Assembly (NCBI GenBank): GCA_947632625.1
Contig: CANRPZ010000058.1
Coordinates: forward strand, 1 to 6,882
Reading direction: 5' to 3'
DNA: 6,882 bases
From: an uncultured Bacilli bacterium
Lineage (GTDB): Bacteria; Bacillota_I; Bacilli_A; RF39; UBA660
Part shown: positions 4,455 through 6,882 of the stretch, piece after piece
Layout: each line of letters begins with the position of its first letter
Position numbering within the stretch: position 1 is the stretch's first letter
The notes under the pieces: model-generated
Told to the model about the DNA's origin: nothing
Seen by the model: the letters and a program-made list of their open reading frames with translations, nothing else
The model's database searches: none
Program-made: the position numbers and the translations under genes

Positions 4455-6882
4455 ATGAAAAAATTAATATTAATTGATGGAAATAATTTATTATTTAGAA
4501 GCTATTATGCAACCTCTTATTCAGGTGTGATCATGCGTAATAGTAAGGGATTTCCTACAAATGCTTTATATGGATTTGCCAGTATGATAGAAAAAATTAT
4601 TGCGGAAGAAAACCCCGAGTATATGGCTGTGGCATTTGATGTAGGTAAAAATTTCCGAGCCCAAAAATTTGCTTTTTACAAGGATGGTAGAAAAGAAACT
4701 CCAAAAGACTTATTAGAACAATTTCCTTATGCAAGAAAAATTCTTGATGCTATGGGGATTCGTCATTTTGAACTTGCCCCTTATGAAGCAGATGATATTA
4801 TAGGTACTCTTACTAAAAAAGTATTAGAGGATGATAACTTTAACGGAACGATTATTTCAAGTGATCGAGATCTATTACAATTAATAAATGAGCAAGTGGA
4901 TATAAAACTTTTAAAGCAAAAAGGTCATGTACGTTATAATCCCATTTCCTTTTTTGCTGAATATAAAATAGAGCCTATTCATGTTATTGACTTAAAAGCT
5001 CTAGCAGGGGATGCCTCTGATAATATTCCTGGTGTAAAAGGAATTGGCGAAAAGACCGCTTTAAATTTATTGGCAACGTATAAAACACTTGAAAATATTT
5101 ATGAACACATAGATGAAATAAAGGGAAAGACACAAGAAAAATTAATAAATGATAAAGAAATGGCCTTTATGAGTAAAGAAATTGCTACCATTTATAAAGA
5201 GGTACCTTTAGAGATAAATTCTTTAGAAGAATTAAAATATACCCCACAAAAAAATTCATCTCTTCGCGAACTTTATGAAGAATTAGAATTTTACTCTTTT
5301 TTAAAAAAAATGAATTTAGAACCATCTAAAATAAATTCTGAAACTTTTAAAGAAATACAATCAAGTCATGATCTCATTTTAGAAAATCCAGTTTCTTACT
5401 ATTTAGAATTGGATAACAGTAATTATCACATCGCCCATGTTCTAGGAATGGGGATAGCAGATCAAAAAAATGCTTACTTTATTAAACCCGATTTAATTAA
5501 AGATTGCCTTCCTTTATTAGAGGGAAAAACTCTTTATACTTTTGATTTAAAGAAGAATATAGTAGCATTAAAAAAATTAGGTTTAGATTGTCCTAAAACA
5601 GAGTATGACTTAATGCTTTCATCTTATTTACTAAATTATTCTATAAAGGACGATATTGCTTATTTAATGACGCCTGAAGGGATTAATGTATCCCTTTACG
5701 AGGAAACAATTGCTAAAAATAAATTTGAGGAAGAAACCTTGAAACAAGATATCGTAAAAAAGAGTCGCTATATTTTAGAAAGTCATAATAAATTTATGGC
5801 AGATTTAAAAAGAGAAGAAATGGAAGAATTATTTTTAAATATTGAAATGCCTTTAGTTACAGTTCTTGCGGATATGGAAATGACTGGAGTGCATGTTGAT
5901 AAGCATATATTGGATGAAATGGCATCCGAGTTAAAAGTAAAAATTGATTTGGTTTCTAATGAAATTTATAATTTAGCAGGAGAAACATTTAATATCGCCA
6001 GTACAAAACAACTTGGTGAAATCCTATTTTTAAAATTAGGTTTGCCAGGGGGTGTAAAAACGCAAAAAGGCTATAAAACAGATGTAAAAGTGATGCATAA
6101 ATTATTAGGAACACATCCAATTATTGAGAAAGTGCTTGAATATCGTAATATCACGAAAATTTATTCGACATATGTAGAAGGGCTTGAAAACTATATTTAT
6201 GAAGATGGTAAAGTCCATACAATTTTTAAACAAACGCTAACTAGAACAGGAAGACTTTCTTCTGTAGAACCAAACATTCAAAACATACCGATTAAAGATG
6301 AAGGAGGAAGAAAAATAAGAAAAGCATTTCTTCCAACCAATGATTGCTTCTTAAGTGCCGATTATTCCCAAATTGAATTAAGAATACTTGCTCATATTTC
6401 AAATTGTAAGGAACTTATAGATGCCTTCAATCAGGATTCGGATATTCATACGAAAGTCGCTTCTGATATTTATGGCGTTCCGGAAATTGCCGTAAGTAAA
6501 AAAATGCGTTCAACAGCAAAAGCCGTTATTTTTGGTATTGTTTATGGTATCAGTGGCTTTGGTTTAGGTGAGAATTTGGAAATTAGTCCTAAAGAAGCGA
6601 AACAATTTATTGAAAAATATTATGAACTTTATCCAGGTGTTAAAAATTATATGGACAATATTATAAAAGAGGCTTATAAAACAGGTTCAGTTCGAACTTT
6701 ATTCAATCGTAAAAGAGTTATTGAAGAATTAAATAGTGGAAATTTTATGGTGCGTCAAGCTGGAGAACGTATTGCTCTTAATACCCCAATTCAAGGAACA
6801 AGCGCCGATATTATCAAAAAAGCCATGATTGAAATCTATGAAGAATTCCAAAAACAAAAGATTAAAAGTAAATTAGTAATTC
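4455..6882 (+). CDS. polA: DNA polymerase I (3' partial, cut by window end)
   Basis: Repair and Okazaki-fragment polymerase with 5' nuclease. The frame is open for 809 codons without a stop to the window edge; the family is usually 850-900 residues, so roughly the last 60 residues, including motif C (HDE), lie outside. ATG is chosen because GGAGG (4445-4449) is five bases upstream and LILIDGNNLLFRSYYA begins at once. 5' nuclease domain: metal ligands Asp8, Asp62, Glu111, Asp113, Asp114, Asp137, Asp139, Asp186 and Asp189 are present, with GDASDNIPGVKGIG as the H3TH region. Central 3'-5' exonuclease-like domain (about 300-460): the DTE motif is replaced (YLELDN near 316-321) and the later Asp positions are Asn or absent, so proofreading should be lost, as in Bacillus. 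Polymerase: TRTGRLSS; motif A DYSQIELR (Asp636); O-helix with Arg685, Lys689, Phe693 and Tyr697; NTPIQGTSADI. Ile692 occupies the usual Asn position in the O-helix. No tryptophan occurs in the visible part. Confidence 0.97.
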   Translation, partial: MKKLILIDGNNLLFRSYYATSYSGVIMRNSKGFPTNALYGFASMIEKIIAEENPEYMAVAFDVGKNFRAQKFAFYKDGRKETPKDLLEQFPYARKILDAMGIRHFELAPYEADDIIGTLTKKVLEDDNFNGTIISSDRDLLQLINEQVDIKLLKQKGHVRYNPISFFAEYKIEPIHVIDLKALAGDASDNIPGVKGIGEKTALNLLATYKTLENIYEHIDEIKGKTQEKLINDKEMAFMSKEIATIYKEVPLEINSLEELKYTPQKNSSLRELYEELEFYSFLKKMNLEPSKINSETFKEIQSSHDLILENPVSYYLELDNSNYHIAHVLGMGIADQKNAYFIKPDLIKDCLPLLEGKTLYTFDLKKNIVALKKLGLDCPKTEYDLMLSSYLLNYSIKDDIAYLMTPEGINVSLYEETIAKNKFEEETLKQDIVKKSRYILESHNKFMADLKREEMEELFLNIEMPLVTVLADMEMTGVHVDKHILDEMASELKVKIDLVSNEIYNLAGETFNIASTKQLGEILFLKLGLPGGVKTQKGYKTDVKVMHKLLGTHPIIEKVLEYRNITKIYSTYVEGLENYIYEDGKVHTIFKQTLTRTGRLSSVEPNIQNIPIKDEGGRKIRKAFLPTNDCFLSADYSQIELRILAHISNCKELIDAFNQDSDIHTKVASDIYGVPEIAVSKKMRSTAKAVIFGIVYGISGFGLGENLEISPKEAKQFIEKYYELYPGVKNYMDNIIKEAYKTGSVRTLFNRKRVIEELNSGNFMVRQAGERIALNTPIQGTSADIIKKAMIEIYEEFQKQKIKSKLVI

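Noticed and set aside
4455..6882. Possible frameshift or pseudogene in polA
   Set aside because: I translated the region codon by codon: no stop occurs, and the nuclease and polymerase motifs stay in one frame to the window end.
1..6882. TGA-as-tryptophan code, CRISPR array, tRNA/rRNA gene, insertion sequence or integrase
   Set aside because: All visible tryptophans are TGG and all five visible stops are TAA; I saw no spaced repeat array, no tRNA cloverleaf in the short gaps, and no transposase or terminal inverted repeats.

Overview
The window is AT-rich (roughly 30% GC by eye) and every recognisable gene lies on the + strand. Gene families, strong purine-rich Shine-Dalgarno sites, short intergenic gaps and TAA as the only visible stop codon point to a low-GC Gram-positive bacterium (Bacillota, Bacilli in the wide sense). 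All tryptophans I see are encoded by TGG and no reading frame needs TGA as sense, so the standard bacterial code fits and the TGA=Trp mycoplasmas are unlikely. The two lineage-type membrane proteins have the look of gut-associated, Erysipelotrichia/RF39-like Bacilli; that placement is an inference.

Layout: (1) 1-276, the C-terminal end of a DUF1016/YhcG-type PD-(D/E)XK nuclease-family protein. (2) 263-1117, the complete ribosome-assembly GTPase RbgA, overlapping gene 1 by 14 bases and apparently translated from the same message. (3) 1200-2462, a membrane-anchored extracellular protein of unknown role behind a near-consensus promoter. (4) 2547-3017, a small single-pass membrane protein with a charged tail, function unknown, behind its own promoter and an operator-like repeat cluster. 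(5) 3087-4367, the tRNA methylthiotransferase MtaB. (6) 4455-6882, DNA polymerase I (PolA), complete at its start and cut by the window edge just before polymerase motif C. The ORF is open with no stop or frameshift over 809 codons.

The genes after rbgA look like separate short transcription units rather than one operon. Each is preceded by an 69-87 bp gap containing a promoter candidate, and all four candidates carry a TGN extension of the -10 box. A small intrinsic-terminator-like hairpin sits directly on the stop codon of gene 4. RbgA, MtaB and PolA are housekeeping functions (50S assembly, tRNA position-37 modification, DNA repair and Okazaki processing). The two membrane proteins and the nuclease fragment are the accessory part.

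I do not see an undescribed multi-gene system here. The items most worth a second look are the unknown small membrane protein with its repeat-bearing promoter, the nuclease/rbgA overlap, and substitutions at normally conserved positions of MtaB and of the PolA O-helix.
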